The position numbers and the translations under genes were made by a program. From Paracyclopina nana (taxonomy: Eukaryota; Arthropoda; Copepoda; Cyclopoida; Cyclopettidae), in contig JAGUCH010000007.1 of assembly GCA_019096065.1 (NCBI GenBank), positions 6,160,501-6,224,500 on the forward strand: a stretch of DNA of 64,000 bases, read 5' to 3'. How positions within the stretch are numbered: position 1 is the first letter of the stretch; the number at the start of each line of letters is the position of its first letter. The notes beneath the pieces are model-generated. The model worked only from the letters and a program-made list of their open reading frames with translations, searched no databases and was not told where the DNA came from. Below, piece after piece: positions 10,174 through 24,020 of the stretch.

Positions 10174-11531
10174 ATCTTCCAACTTCGTTTCTGTAGCGCT
10201 ATAGCTGCACCTTATTATTATTGTAATGGTCCATAGAATCGAGGCTGCAAAACGAGATTATTTCTAATGAGGAAATAGTCTGCAATTTCCGACTGGCTTC
10301 TCTTTGCGGCTCCCCACATAAAAATACACTGTTGCCAGTTTTTATAAAAATGTACCAGCTTTTTTTTCTATTACTAAAATGCACTTCTACTAGAGAGTTT
10401 TAATTTCACAAAGTTACGATTGATTTTAGGGGATTTTTTTGAGAAGCAATTTGATGAATTGAAAAAAGAAAGCTTATTAAAAGATCTCATGACGAATATT
10501 GTTGATCTTCCTGCAACTGATTTTTTTCAATAAATAATCATAAAATCTTTTTACACTGCGTTTAAAAACAGTTCAAGTTCAAGCGTAGTTTGGTTTTTCT
10601 GCAATTTTGCAACATCTCAGGGTGAAATTGGCAAGAGAGTTGCTAGCCTTTTGGCATACTCCGTACGCGTACGTGGAAACGCCATAAGCATAATTTACCT
10701 CAAGTGGTGTCTTCTGTTCAGTACATGAAGAGGGGCAACTGGGGCCAAAGATGAAGGGGCCACTTCTCGCTCAACTTCTGGCAATGTATCCTTCTTCTAC
10801 GTAGACCTCAATTCCAGATCATCATGATCTCATGTTGATCACCACCGATTTCTATGCATGAGCATCAGCCAGTTTTACACTGATTGGAGGCTTTTCCACG
10901 CCCATATTAAGCGGAAAAATGGCGCTCGCTACTTCGGCTTTCCCTCGTCCAATCCTTGATTGTTGACCAGCAACGGGGTGAAAATTGTTTGCCCACCAGT
11001 CAAACTTACTTCTTCTTCGATCTTGCTGCCTAAAAAACAAGAACGAAACTTAGATGCATTTGAGCTAATCATAAAAATCTTGCCACCAGATTTCACAGAC
11101 GCTCAGAGACTAAGCTATAGCATATGTACTTTTTAAATTGAATGTCCGCATTTTTGGCTGGCCCAGAAGCAAGTTTTAGACTCGAGAGTGAGTAAAACAG
11201 TGGGTAAAATTGGCATGCACCATGTAGATGGTGAGAGAGGATAAACTTTTTTGTTGAGTACGTGAACACACACACTCAAAACTCTCTTGCGGCCGAAAGA
11301 GAATTGACAAATTGGGATAAATTGATGCACTAAAGAAAAAAGTAGGTAGCTCTGGAAGAAGAAGGAGAAAAAGAGCTCAGTCTTCCAGCCCTTTCACATT
11401 TTTTTCAATACTCATCATTCGACTACAGATGCAAAAGAACCAAGCAGACGAATTTGGCAGACAACTATGAAAGTATATTTGTTGTGAGATTGCACTTTGT
11501 AGAGATCGGGGCAATAAAGAAACAAACCTTG
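10174..11531. other. Intergenic, likely promoter side of the zinc-finger gene
   Basis: No exon, RNA gene or repeat family recognised. It separates the zinc-finger gene (5' end) from the 3' end of the next minus-strand gene, so its left part should carry the zinc-finger gene's promoter. I see no decisive core-promoter motif. Confidence 0.4.
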
Positions 11532-12433
11532 TCAATCCAGGGTGATTTCTTCTATTTCCTGCTTTTCTGCCTTGACCTGAACCATATGCGAGGGTTTTGG
11601 GGACTTTGAGCTTCCCGATTTTTGTCGGATTCTCCTCACATAGTCCTTTTTGGACTCGGGCTCAGGAGGAATCAGTGCAGGTTTATCCGGGAGGTCGTAA
11701 GACGTTTCCTCAAAGAGGTAAACATCTCTGAGCTCAACTTTTGGGTTGAAATCCGGATCTCTTGCTAGTTCATCGGCAGTTTCTTTGTCAAATGAAATTA
11801 TTATTGGTTTGCTATGCGCTTTCCTATTTGGCTTCGTATCCTTCTTATCAGGAATGTATGATTTGGCCTCCAAAATATCTTCTTCAGAGTCGGTTAATTG
11901 CACTATGTCTTCCTCGTTTTTGAACTTCTTTGGTTTCTAGAAAAAGAAATTATTTTCTCGTGGTTACAGGGCTTTAAATGTCAAATTAAAAAACCTTTAA
12001 TCGAGGAATTGAGCCTCTTTTTCCCGGAGCTGCTGCCTTGCGCTTTTTGAGGGCGTATTTCGAAGGCTTTTTGGCTGAACTTCCTGGGTGTTCAGATTCT
12101 AAATGGGACTCGTACCCGAATCTGAAAAGGCCCCAAATCATTCGTTAACAAGGGGTGGACAAGCTGGAATCATTTAAACTCACTCAGTCCTAAACGTTCG
12201 CCTGCACGGCTGGCATCGGAGTTTTCTGTAGTAAAACGTGGACTTCCTCCATCCTCCGATCTTCGCTTTTTGAACTTTGTAGCCCAAGAAATAGGTTCGT
12301 CGAAAAAAGTCCCCCGACTTCTCCTTTATCGTAAATTTGTCGGGATTTATCTGAAATTCGAAAAAATGGAGTTAAAAGCCTGAATAAGAGTAATTAGTTA
12401 ACGCGAATTTACCACCGGCTGATTTCCCGACAT
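11532..12433 (-). CDS. Single C2H2-finger basic/acidic protein, 239 aa, 4 exons
   Basis: Function unknown; probably nuclear. Exons (minus strand): 12433-12413, 12350-12184, 12121-11995, 11936-11532. Phases 0, 2, 0 agree. One C2H2 finger (LRCQPCRRTFRTE continuing into FGYESHLESEH, CX2CX12HX4H) is split by intron 2. It is followed by a strongly basic stretch (KKPSKYALKKRKAAAPGKRG), a plausible nuclear localisation signal. An acidic region (LTDSEEDILEA) and a Lys/Ser-rich tail ending EEITLD complete the protein. The first exon codes only MSGNQPV and is the least certain part. Confidence 0.72.
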
Positions 12434-15400
12434 TTTTATGTTGACAGCCAATTTTGCCCTATGACATTTCCCCGGAAAATTAAGTGTTTGTAAACAAAAC
12501 AAAATACTGGGCTACCAGGTATTTCATTGCTTCGACAGCGTTACCTGTTATTTTGATAAAACGCCCAATTTGGATTACTGCTATGAAAATCCTCTCATTT
12601 CATTCAGCATGTTTTTGTTTTGGTTGAGATGGATTGGTTTGAATTGACCCGAATTGGAAGTGCAGTTTGCCAGTTCCCCAGTTTTTTGGCGGGTTTGGAA
12701 ATTTTAAGCCATTTCTTTCCCGGTGTCCAATATAATTCCCGACTGTTCATTGTTGCACCCCAAATGTTCCATATTGAAGTAAGGCTCGAGTGAGAAATTC
12801 TGCTCATCTCGGTTGCCAAGAATTGGCTCGAAATTTGCCGCATTCACAAATGGACGACAATGAATTCGAACCGGGCAATAGATTTTCACCATTAGGACTA
12901 CTGCTGCGAAAAGGAGGAAGAAGAAGAAGCTTTCACCTTTTTTCCCACCTACAAAGAAGACTGCCACATTATTGAAGTTGTAAAAAGAAAATTTTATGAC
13001 CCAATACCATTGCCAAGCCACGGTGGGCATGCAAATTCCCAACAGCTAAAATCCTGAAATTTGTCAGATATCTTTAAAATCATTTGCTTTCTGCTAAGTT
13101 GGAAAAAATAAGTTTTTAGCATTTCACTCCCACAGTGGGGAAAGAGGGGGAAAAAAGTACCATTCCAAGCCTCCCCCTTCGCTAGCAATTAGCGGTTTAA
13201 ATTCGGCAACAAAAGAAAGCAAAATTCACTTTAAAGTGGAATAGCTCTTTAAAAATATGGGACTTGATTAACAAAAGAGCCTCATTATGGCATCGAGATG
13301 GAAATCCAAACATAACATCCAACAAGCAGCATTGCATTGGAGAAGCAGAAAAAAGTGAAAGGCAGCGAGGCCAGCAGCAAGAATCCCCGTTTTTATGGCC
13401 ATATATTAGGATCTATTACATGGCATGGATTTTTTGCACCCATTACAAAAGAGCCACTACCACTACTTCTGCTCCTCTTACTACTAAGACCGAAAGCCCA
13501 TTTCTAATGGGGCTAGAGAGAAAAAAGGCGAAAAACTTTCGTGGTAATTCTGAATGCCAAGAACTCAACGGCCAGATCTTCATTTACGCGCTTAAACGGG
13601 TGATTCAAAACAAAACAAGACCCAGTTGCGCTTGACCGAACGGCATGGCTCAAAAGTGGCCGCATCGCGTCATAAAACGCCACAAAAGTGTAGCAAGAGT
13701 TGTTATTTGAAAATGACATCTTCTTCAGCTGGGAAAAGGGAAAGTTTTCGCATCACCCTACGACGAAAGAAGAAAGGTCTTGAGGTGGCCATAACTTTAA
13801 GGTTTTCTTGCATCCAATCAACATTTAGTGCGCCATTGAGCCACCAGAGGAGCTCACTTTTGATCGGGAATTAGGGAAAGTTGACAGCACTGATCACAGA
13901 CTACCACAGCCACAAGATGTGATGACCCTTGCCAGATTGCTACGAGGTCTTGACATTCCTGTGGGCACAGTGGGATTTGAGCCCCCAAAAAATATTTCTG
14001 CCCAAAATGCAGATTCAGCCAAATCCTATCTTGACTCAAGTTTGCTTGGCTATGGAAATGATTCACCTTTTTAAAAGTCCTTTAGCTACAAGTGTAACTC
14101 GGATCTTTACAAGGATACTATACAGGGTGACCAACAAAACAAGCCCCTTTTGAGCTCTTCATCCCCCCACTTTCTTAGCAGTAGTGTAGCAAACTTGCTG
14201 CTAGCTACTTCAGCTTTGGATTGGGGTGGGAAAAAAATTCCTGGATTTCCTTCCCTAATTCTGGATGCCCCTAGCAGACAAGCCAATAAATTCTACGGTT
14301 TTTTATCCAGGAATTAAGCCACTTTGCTCATTTTTTCATGCTGCCTTGTGCAATACACAGCCTGTGTAACATTTCTCTTCCTTTTGTAGCCTCGGTATTC
14401 AAACCTGTCAAACTTCAAGTGCTCTCTATTCATAGCACCATAGTAAAAAAGCTGCGGATTTATAACACAGGCTATATTGCTAATTTTTGAATTTTCGCGC
14501 CTCTTTTCAAAAACAACAACAAACTGCGCTGAGGGCCTCTAGCGGCAGAAAAGCTAACCCAGTTTGTAAAAACAAAGTGAGTATTTGCTCAAGTTCACTT
14601 TATGAGTCACCCGGTGATTCCAAAGCATGTTGTACATTGGTGTGTAACAATTGCTCCTTTGGTACCCACATAAAGACCTGATCTGAGCATGCAAGGGTTG
14701 TTTCATGATAGCAATCTTCAGCCTTTTTTGGCCTTTGATTGCACCATATTACACTGCCTGGGAGTTGAGAGTGTGAATTTGCTGCCCCAACAAAAAAAGC
14801 CTTGTTTTATGACATGTGTGTTGGTAGGATTGGCAGGGTGAAATCCCTTGATGCTGCTCCCATGACAAGTAGATGAATGTCTGATCATCACCCATGTAAT
14901 ATATAGACCGAAAAATCTTTTTTGGCTAACCCTTATTCGGTGAAGACTAATGGTAGTACAACTCTCGATTGCACTTGTGATGTGCCACCTCCAGAAATGG
15001 GACAGAATTTGGCAACCTGCCCTCAAACTATCCATGAGTCTCTGTCACAATCCACAAAGGGGCCAGAGTAGAGGGACAGGAAAAAGCCAGATCAGGGGAA
15101 ATGCTCAATTTCAACCGACCTTCATCTCCCTCCAGTCAATTATAACAATTGAACAATGTTAACAATTTTGAAAGCTTTAGCGTGTGCCGAAGGTTTTTCT
15201 TCACATCCGAGCGCATGCGAGGCCCAAAATGACTCAAATTGACTCAATTTCGTTAAGCCTTCCCTCTTTTCAATGCGTTTCTTTCTATTATAGCTTCTTG
15301 GTATAACAATTATGAAAGCTGGAGTGTTCGCCGAGGTTTTTTCTTTGCGGCCGAGCATTGCGAGGACTTGAATTGATTACCTATAGGCGTGCTTATAAGA

Positions 15401-16158
15401 AAAAGCCAGCAGTTGAAATATGAGAGGTTTTGCAGCAATGCCAAGATCACCATGGGGTCTCTCTACTTCTGACGGATGGAAAAAGCCCAAACAAACCAGG
15501 AGCAATTGATATTGATGACATTGCATGAGGAAAAGGCTTTTTCAAAAACAGGAAGCGCCATGGCGTGCACCACAATCAATGCGTCTCATTTTTCTTCTCA
15601 TGAGAATAATGACTTTTCAGCCTTATTTATCGAGTGCAACCTCGAGCTTCGTTTGGCCTGACATTCATTTCAATCCTGGCTCCATTTTTGCCCTTTCAAA
15701 TTTGCTCGGGCTTTTTGAGAGAATTTCAGCAGAGGCCAACAACCGAGTGCACAGTGGGGGCTTTTGTGCTTATTTTCATGAAGTTAGTGGTCTCCTCCTG
15801 GAGCGGCCTCGTCCTCCGGCCTCACATGGCATGACCTCGATCTTTTTTCCTACATGTCATGGCTTGGCAGAGATTAAAACCACGTAGCAGTATTACACAA
15901 AAAATGTTATACTCTTGACCTAGTATTCATATCATTCCTCCAGTAACCACTAACCACCCTAGAAAAGGGAAGGAGTGAAAGCAATTTGTCCCATAAAGGG
16001 AAATTTAGAGATCTTGTGGCAAAAATCCTCATGAACCCATGGTCACACCACTTGAGATGGAGCTCACAGTTTGCTGCAACAGGCTTGCACCTTGACTTGA
16101 AAAATGAGATGGTCGAACGTATATGATTGGGGTGCTTCTTTAACTTTGCAGAATTGTG

Positions 16159-16172
16159 GCGCCACCTAGCGG
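16159..16172 (-). promoter_or_regulatory. CTCF-like motif, 13/14
   Basis: Minus-strand CCGCTAGGTGGCGC differs from CCASYAGRKGGCRS only at position 3. Confidence 0.5.
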
Positions 16173-17075
16173 CTTTTTTGTGCAATTCTAGCTAGTTTTT
16201 TTCTAGCTAGAGCTTAATTCAACTTATTGATATTTTTAAATTCTCTTCTCAAAAAAATCGCTCAGCTAACACTTGAAAGTCAGTTTACAAAAATAGGCAA
16301 TAAAATTTTTTTGGCTTGTCGTGGAAATTGTTTTCTTGATGAAAAATTGATGAAGTTGACAAATTCAAAAAATTCAAGGCTCAAGCTTTCGCTCAGCATG
16401 CTGAAAGCAGTATGGAGTTGATGGGGAACACAAAGCCATTTGTTCAAGAGAAAAAAATGGTCATGATGCTCTTTTCTTCTACTCGGCTGTCCAATGAAGA
16501 TGATGAAAAGTTAGGAGACACCAAATGGGCTGGTACACATTTATCTTCAGCAATGAAAATCATCCACCACTCCTACCACAATGACACTAAATCTTGAAGA
16601 AACAAGATTGAGCTAAATGCTTTCTTTTTCCCCAAAAAAATTATCATCAACATTTGCTGCCAAGAGTTTTTCATAAGTACCAAGAGTGAGTAGTTTGCTG
16701 GTGAAAAGTCAAGTTGACACTGATGATGGTAGAAAAAGAAAAAATAGAGGGCTTTTCAATCCATCTCCATTTAGGTAAAATTTGGCAAGACACTATATGG
16801 TGTCAAATGATGATGCCAAAAATGGGGAGCAAAAAAAGGAACCCCTAAAAGTACTAAAGCAAAACCTGTCTTTCTGGTGTTTATCCACGTTTATAAAAGT
16901 ATACCTTTTTTTAGCCTCATTGTGAGCACAGCTACAAAAGTAGAAGGAATGGAACTCAACAGATTACACATCGATTACCACCTTGCACTACATGTGATCT
17001 CCAATACAATAGCACAGTGGGGAGAAAAGGCTTTAAAGGTCGGTTTTTGCAAGTGCTTGAAAATTAGCGAGGGTG

Positions 17076-17089
17076 GCGCCCTCTCTTGG
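17076..17089 (-). promoter_or_regulatory. CTCF-like motif, 12/14
   Basis: Minus-strand CCAAGAGAGGGCGC, with mismatches at the S and Y positions. Confidence 0.35.
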
Positions 17090-17530
17090 AGGGCATATTA
17101 ATTAGAGACTTTTTTGAAGAGGCAGAGCCCCAGTGTGCCATTTTCCCTCTTGATGGGAGATCTCTAGTGTATAGCAGTGGAGCAACAACAGCAGTAAAGA
17201 GCCTGAGTGGCCATTCCTTTGGCAATGACAAGATGACGACAATTGCGCGAAAATCTTTTTGTCTCCCATGTGTCAGCATTTTGCTGTAGCTTCATGCTCA
17301 AAATGCTATCTGTTTTTGCTCAGATTAACTTGGTATTGACAAATCAATTTTCAATACTGCAGAGGAGAAAGCAGTGGGAGATTGATAATTTTTTCTCTCT
17401 CTCTCAGCTCAGGACTCAGAAAAAGGTTGACTTTGGAAGCAGACATCTTTTTCGGTGTTTACTCTGGCCCTTGCAAAGGCTGTTGTCACATCACTAACTC
17501 AGCTGATCACAACTCGAGGAGTAGCTTAAT

Positions 17531-17941
17531 GTCCTGTTCATGTACGCCCCAAACTCCTTAGGAAAATGCACGAAAAACACCTCTAGGAAAGGAGAAAAAT
17601 TGTCTTAACACAAGCGCCAGCTGATGCTAAAAAAATCAGATCGACTTTAAGCCAACTTGAATGTGAACAAATCTAATTTTGGCTATTTTAAAAGTGCTCC
17701 ACATTTCAGTCCTTTTGCGCAAAATCAAAAGTTAAATTTCCTCTTTGTTCAAAGAAATGTGATGAAAGATGGTTTGTTTTGAAATATACTGAAAACCATG
17801 AGGCAAAAATAGCTTAAGTTGCCATTAAAAACGCTGCTCGGCCCCAAGCTGAACTCGTAGAGCGGCAGTCAGCAACAGATTCACTTTTCCTTTTTACAAT
17901 TTTTTCCATACCTTAAGGCATTCTTAATAAATGAACAGGGC
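17531..17941 (+). repeat. 411-bp TIR element, family T, copy A
   Basis: Starts GTCCTGTTCATG and ends with the near-perfect inverted ATGAACAGGGC. No transposase ORF. Copies B and C at 35553-35931 and 36070-36481 share internal blocks such as AAAAAAATCAGATCGACTT and CTCGTAGAG. A TA or TTA target duplication is possible but not secure. Confidence 0.85.
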
Positions 17942-18341
17942 ATAAGATTTTGCATTGAGAAAATTCAGCTTGTGGAATTTGTGATATCCTGGCGGAAAAG
18001 CATTTTTGAGGCCAGAAAAGCGGAGGAAATCGTCGTAGCCTCCCCCGATAAATGTCTGACAAAAGTGGATTAGCTTCCACACTAGACTTTTTTTCCTCCC
18101 AATTCCCATTTATTTGAACCTGTAGTAGCAGCCTAGCAGTAGCAGAAGTCAAGGTGCAAGGCTAAGCAAAAAACGGGGATGATGGTGGAACTTTGCTTGC
18201 TTTCTATGTATAAAGTACAGTGCTGGTAGATCACTGTGTGCAATAATTGAATGAATTGACCAATTTTTGAAATAGAAATGACTCTAAACGGTTATTGTGT
18301 TCGCGCTCTCAACTACGCTGGCATATTGACGAAATTTTAAA

Positions 18342-18357
18342 GGCGGGCCGGCCCGCC
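18342..18357. repeat. Perfect 16-bp GC-only palindrome
   Basis: GGCGGGCCGGCCCGCC in otherwise AT-rich DNA, 23 bp before a CTCF-like motif. Confidence 0.9.
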
Positions 18358-18380
18358 ACTTGTTTTGAAATGCATACGCA

Positions 18381-18394
18381 GCGCCACCTACATT
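18381..18394 (-). promoter_or_regulatory. CTCF-like motif, core only
   Basis: Minus-strand AATGTAGGTGGCGC: the AGGTGGCGC core is perfect but the CCA side is lost (11/14). The same TGTAGGTGGCGC variant recurs at 29065-29078. Confidence 0.3.
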
Positions 18395-21300
18395 AGTTAG
18401 AACACCTTTTCAATTAAAATATAGCTCTGGATTTTAAATCTAAGGCATACACTAAAATAGGAAGAAAACATCATGTTTTCTTGAATGGTAGCCATAGTAG
18501 TATATATGTGAATTGCTTGGATTGTACCGTATGGAAAGGAAGAAGTACTTGGAAGAAGCAAAGCCCTCTTGGATACAATTAATTGAGTTACTAGATTTTC
18601 CCGATTCCTGCTCTTTTTAGTAGAGAGTAACCAATATTTGCCAATCCGACAATTTTGTGCGCTCTCTCTGATGTGATCAGAGGGGAATCTATTTCCTAAT
18701 TTCAACCATCGTATATCTCAGGTTTGGGGCCATAAAATGGGTTGGAAATAAATTATTCATTCAAAGTGTGTTTCCGTGCGTGACACATTTACTTTGAAGG
18801 GAGCTGACAGTAGTCGCAAGGCTGGATGTTTGGCGAGATGCTGCTGCTGATGCAAGAAATCAAGTTTTTCAATGATGATGGCACAAAAAGCAATTAGCAT
18901 CTCTCTCTGTTGTAACTGAGCTCCAATTGCCAAGAAATCAGACTCTTTTTTTAATGAATTTGCTACTTGTTTTGAATTCCTGGTATTTTGCCAAAAAAAT
19001 GTATCCTCAGCCCAAAATGAAGTATCGCAAAAAACCTCCATGATACCAAATAGGTAAACACAGGAAGAAACCATGTGTACGACAAATTGTACAAGTTTTA
19101 ATGTTAGGGCTGCTGCTGGGATTTTTACAACTATCACATGTCCAAAAGTGCCACAAAACAACAGCCATTATTCTAACGCTTCGTTGCTTGTCCAAGTGCC
19201 ATCTTGAGACATCCCCTCCCAATAATAATTTCAATCCTGCAATGTGATGTATTTTCCTTACAGAAAATACTTCTTCCCCTAGTCTAAAAAATCCTCAGCC
19301 AATAAAAAAGGAAACTGAAGCCCAGTTGGTATTACAAGGCCCAAATCGGCTCAAATTTAACCTATTTTTCAGCTACTATTTCACGGCCAAAATTGGCCCA
19401 AATTCAAGTATTTTTCACTTGTTTGGAAGTATTTTGCCAGGCTATCATCCATGAATACAGGATGCTATGATAATTGATGCATATGCACACCTATGGTTGT
19501 CTACATAGTATCCTTATTGGATATGTATTAGATACCACTCATCAATTATGGGTTTTGTCTCATGGAAGATTTGCCGCGCCACAACATGCATGCTAATAAT
19601 CCCCGCGTGGATCATCATGATTATCATCATTTCCATATGTGTTAATACATACAAATACACCACGCGGGCGGCTCTAATCTGACAAAGATGAGTGATTGTT
19701 ACCTGCATCAATACTGAACATCTTCCTTTTCAGATATGCTTTCAATCACATCGGATCTCGATATTTGCCCCCTTTCGATAATAAAACTGCTGCCACACTG
19801 GGGCAAACCCCCGCTAAACCCCTCCTTGAGCTAGCTGTGCAAAATCCAAATTCAGCTGTATTATCAGCTGTATTTTGGATCACATGTAGTATTTGTCATG
19901 CTCAATCGAAATGGGGGGTTTTGAGGGCATGACGCCCCAGTGTGCATGATTCTAGCGGCCCATTTCTCCTTCAGTGGCAGCAGCAAAAGTTTGCCATGTT
20001 GTCTTGGACGGACCCCAGTTTGACGACGACGAGGTCCATTTTTCTTCAACTCCATCACGAACAAAGTAGTAAGTTTACTGCAATCACGGACTTTCACCCA
20101 GCAATATTGCTACTACTACATGTGTGTGGCCAGTGTGCTGGAATGGGGCTCATTCCCGATAATGACTACTAATGACCGGACGTGAACATGAGCTGATTCC
20201 AAATCAGCAGCAGCAGCCAAGTAAAGTGGGAAAATGTCCCACACTGAACCTTTGCTTGCAGCATTTTAGTGGGCACAAGGTGCATAGTAAAAATGGCATT
20301 TATTGGGCCGGTTATAGTGGGCCACAATTCTTCCAGCAAGTTGTGTTTCGAATGGACAACCTTGATATCATTTGAGCCTGGACGCTCTTCGATTTCTGGG
20401 TACTACCTTTTTCCCTTTTTGCATCAAGATTCGCCTTTTTTTAAATGGCTTAAAGTACCTGAATTTTAAGGCTGAATTGAGCTGTTTATTCAGACTGATA
20501 TTTGTGCAAAGTATCAATTGGATATTCAAAATAGAAATGACTGACTATACCTGGAAAATTATTATTATTCTAATGATGACTTTTCAATGTTAAATTACAT
20601 TTATTGTGTTTTGAAGATATTTAGGTTTTTGCAACTTTTTTAATTGGCAGAATGCAGCATTCAAGTCAAATTGCTAGCTAATACATAGTCATCTTTCAAT
20701 ATTAAAGATCTGAATTGAAAAATTCGACATTTTCATAGAGTAGATGAACGCTGCTTAAAAAGTAGTATGGGAAATGTGCTTTCCCCTTGCCCCATGCTCT
20801 CTAAATGTATTATATGATGTGAGAAATTTATGGGGCATTTCTATTGTCGTGAAGGAAGCGATGATCATCATCATATGTGGACAATTCACAAGATTAACAC
20901 ATCTGTCTATTGGAAGTTTGAAATAGGCTCCATCCGTATCAGGAGAAAGCTTTCTGGAAAATTGACCCTAAATGGGGGAGCTCACGCGTTGATCATCCCG
21001 AATTCAGATCATGCCTCAAAACAATGATAGGATAAACAAAACAAGACGACTGAAATTTTTATGGGACATGATGATCGAATTTCTCTTTTTTTAGGGCTGC
21101 TCCAGCTGCTTTGAGTGCGCGTGCACTGGTCCGTATAAATCTTTGGAAACGAACGTGATACCTATGAAGCTTTAGGGCGTGATCCTCCCCATTGCAAAAC
21201 CACAGACACAAACATTTATTTTTAGTTCATCTTGAGGCAGAAGAAGAAAAAAATACAACTAAAAAGTTGACACTATAAGGTCAAATTTGCATCTGGAAAA

Positions 21301-22893
21301 TGGATGCGTTTTGATAATTAGATGAAAGGTTGCGTTGGGAGTGTTTTTTAAAGTTCCGCGCCCAGTGTAAGCATAAACAAAGGCAATCAAAACAAACCGG
21401 AACTTTTTAAGAGCCTCGCGCTCCCACTGTGACCCTTCCTCCTCACTTTTTTGCTTGGACATACTACAAGTGTGGATTCTTACTTGAGCCTAACCGACCA
21501 TAGAGAGAGAAGGGTAAGACCCCAAGGGAAAACACAAGCAACAAATTGAGCACCGAATTCGAGAAAAATCAGGTAGCCTTCAAATTCCTCACTTCAAAGG
21601 ATCCAGCATTGGCAATTGTTGTTAGATTGTCTGCCTCCAATTGCAAAATGGCAATTTAATCCATTTAGTTTTGTCGTGAGAATAGTTCTGGGCATTTTGA
21701 GGCTTTCTTTTAGCCGGATGGTGGTGGAAATTCAAAGGTAAAAGTGCTTGAGGGGTAATAATTCTCGGTAGTCCCCTTTTTCCTGCAGCTAAGCAGCTTT
21801 CCACTAAAATGAATGGAAATGAAAAAAACTGCTGCCATGCCCTCTTCCCTTTTGTTTTCTTTGGCCAATTTCACATGTGATAAAGGTCTGCTGCCCCTGG
21901 AAATGCACAAAAAAATTAACTTTTCATTAAGACAGATAAACCGATTGGGATGTGGACACGCATAAATGGCCAAAGTGTAGTGAAAAAAGCCACTTTTTAA
22001 AAGGAGCAAGTCTCTCTCACTGCAAAGAGTCTCTCTAGGCCAATAAAGGATTTTCTTCTCATTTCCATCGTCTGACTTCACATAATTATTTGCCTGGGGG
22101 CCAAAAAAGCCCAGATTGGAGAAAAATTGCAATTTCATCATTTTCATATTGTGGAAGCATACACACACCAAGTTTTTCACTCTGGTCGATCCTTATCTGA
22201 TTGTTGTATCTAAATGAGTTGGCTTATCTGAGGTCAGACTGAAGAAGAAAGCACTTTTCTAATGGACAACTTTTGCTTCCTTGAGCAAATTAATGCCAAA
22301 AAGTGGAGAAAAAAATAACTGGGCCAACAAAATGTCAAAAAAAACTAATTAGTAGATCAGAGATGTCCAATAAGGTGAGTTTGTTCAAAATGTGACAGCA
22401 ATAAGTAGACGTAGTAGGAGTGCAGCAATCATGCTCCCTTGGGATCCTTTTTACTGCCTTTTCCCAGAGTGTTTGCCATATGAAGAAGAAGAAGCTGGCA
22501 TTGCTCAATACACACACACACACCAAGAAAAAATGAAATCAGCTTTTCGACTGCTGGGGAATAAAAACTGCATAAACAGCCAATACGTGGAGAAAAGCCT
22601 TTGAGAATACAAGGCCTGATTTCCTCCAATTCACTTGGCGTGACAAAATGCATGTGTGTGTGATTTTGGGCTGAAAAAATCATGGTTTTCAGCCTCGCGA
22701 AAAAAGCTCTGACAATAACATCTGACTGCTGAGGGTGGATCGAGCGGAAGTTTCTTCACTCAAAATATGATGGAATGGGAGCAGAAGAGGCAACAGGGAA
22801 TTCAGAGGATTTTGCCACATATAGCAGTATCTGCCAAAATGTGTCTGAAAATTTTCCAGAAGCTCAAATTCACTCCAATTGTTTTTCACTACC

Positions 22894-22907
22894 GCTCCAG
22901 ATGGCGC
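22894..22907 (+). promoter_or_regulatory. CTCF-like motif, 12/14
   Basis: GCTCCAGATGGCGC, with mismatches at positions 1 and 3. Confidence 0.4.
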
Positions 22908-24006
22908 CACCGTGGATTGGAATGAAAATACCAGATGTGGTTTTTTTGATTTTGCCTCTTTTTGGCATTTTTGACCATCGCATGGCGAAAATAGCTTTGT
23001 GGCGTTATGCAGCTCCGAGGCAAAACCTTTTAAAATGCTCAATTATTGCGAATTTGCAGCTGCCTTATTATTATTATGGTGTTGTTGTTGTTACGTAACG
23101 TGTTTAGCCACGTGTTTTTTGGTACTACTCCAACAAATTGAGTAGGAGGAGTGAGAAACTCAAGATTACGAGCTTTTATTTTTGAACTCTGCAATCAAAT
23201 CTGGCCCCCTACTTTTTGCTAAGAGAGCAATTCATGCCACGGCCTTTTTTATGTGGAAGAAGGCCAAAAAAAGGCTGTTGCATGTCAATTCTCATTTGAA
23301 TCGGCACCACCATACTGCTCTGGCTCTACAATATGAAATGAAGCCTTTAGCTGAATTTACTGGCCCTCTCTTCATTCCTTCAAATTGTGCTATTATGCAC
23401 AGCAAACAAAACTGAGACTGAAAAAGTAGTCAAAATGGCTTTTTCATTCAGTTTTCAAATGTAATCAAAAAAGTCAGTTTCCTAGTGTTTTTTCTCAAAT
23501 TTGCCTTTCTTCAGTTCTTTTTTCAAGATGTCACCACAAACATTTTTTAAGAAAATGAATCCATTTTGCAAAGCCCGTAAGAAAGTTAAAAGAACATTCA
23601 TAAGTATACCGTAAAAAAGCAGTTAGAAGCGCCGCGAAGCCGAGATGTTCGAGGGGGTGAAAAAAGTTTTGGTATGACAAAACGGGACACTAACAACAAC
23701 TGGAAAACCTGATGCCGGCATAGCAGCAGCAAAAATTGCGTGCAACTTTCATCGTATCGCTGCCATAGCACTCGTAATTCTACCTAGGAAGCCCTAATTT
23801 AATTATCAAATACGCGCTCATGTCTGTTATGAAGTGGATCATCCTTTGGCCCCATTTTTTTGTCGCAGTAGCAGACATCTACTCAATTAACTTTTGGGAC
23901 AGTTATTGGGACGATCGGCCAGATGAAGAATGATAGAGTCACAAAAAGGACCAATTTCACATAAAGGCACGCGCAGGGTATTTCACTTGCTATTGCAGCA
24001 AAAGTC

Positions 24007-24020
24007 CACCAGATGGCGCT
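24007..24020 (+). promoter_or_regulatory. CTCF-like motif, 14/14
   Basis: CCACCAGATGGCGC fits every position of CCASYAGRKGGCRS. Confidence 0.55.

Noticed and set aside
19602-19668. CCCGCGTGG and its complement 49 bp apart.
   Set aside because: A 9-bp inverted pair with no extended arms or copies. Too weak to call an element.
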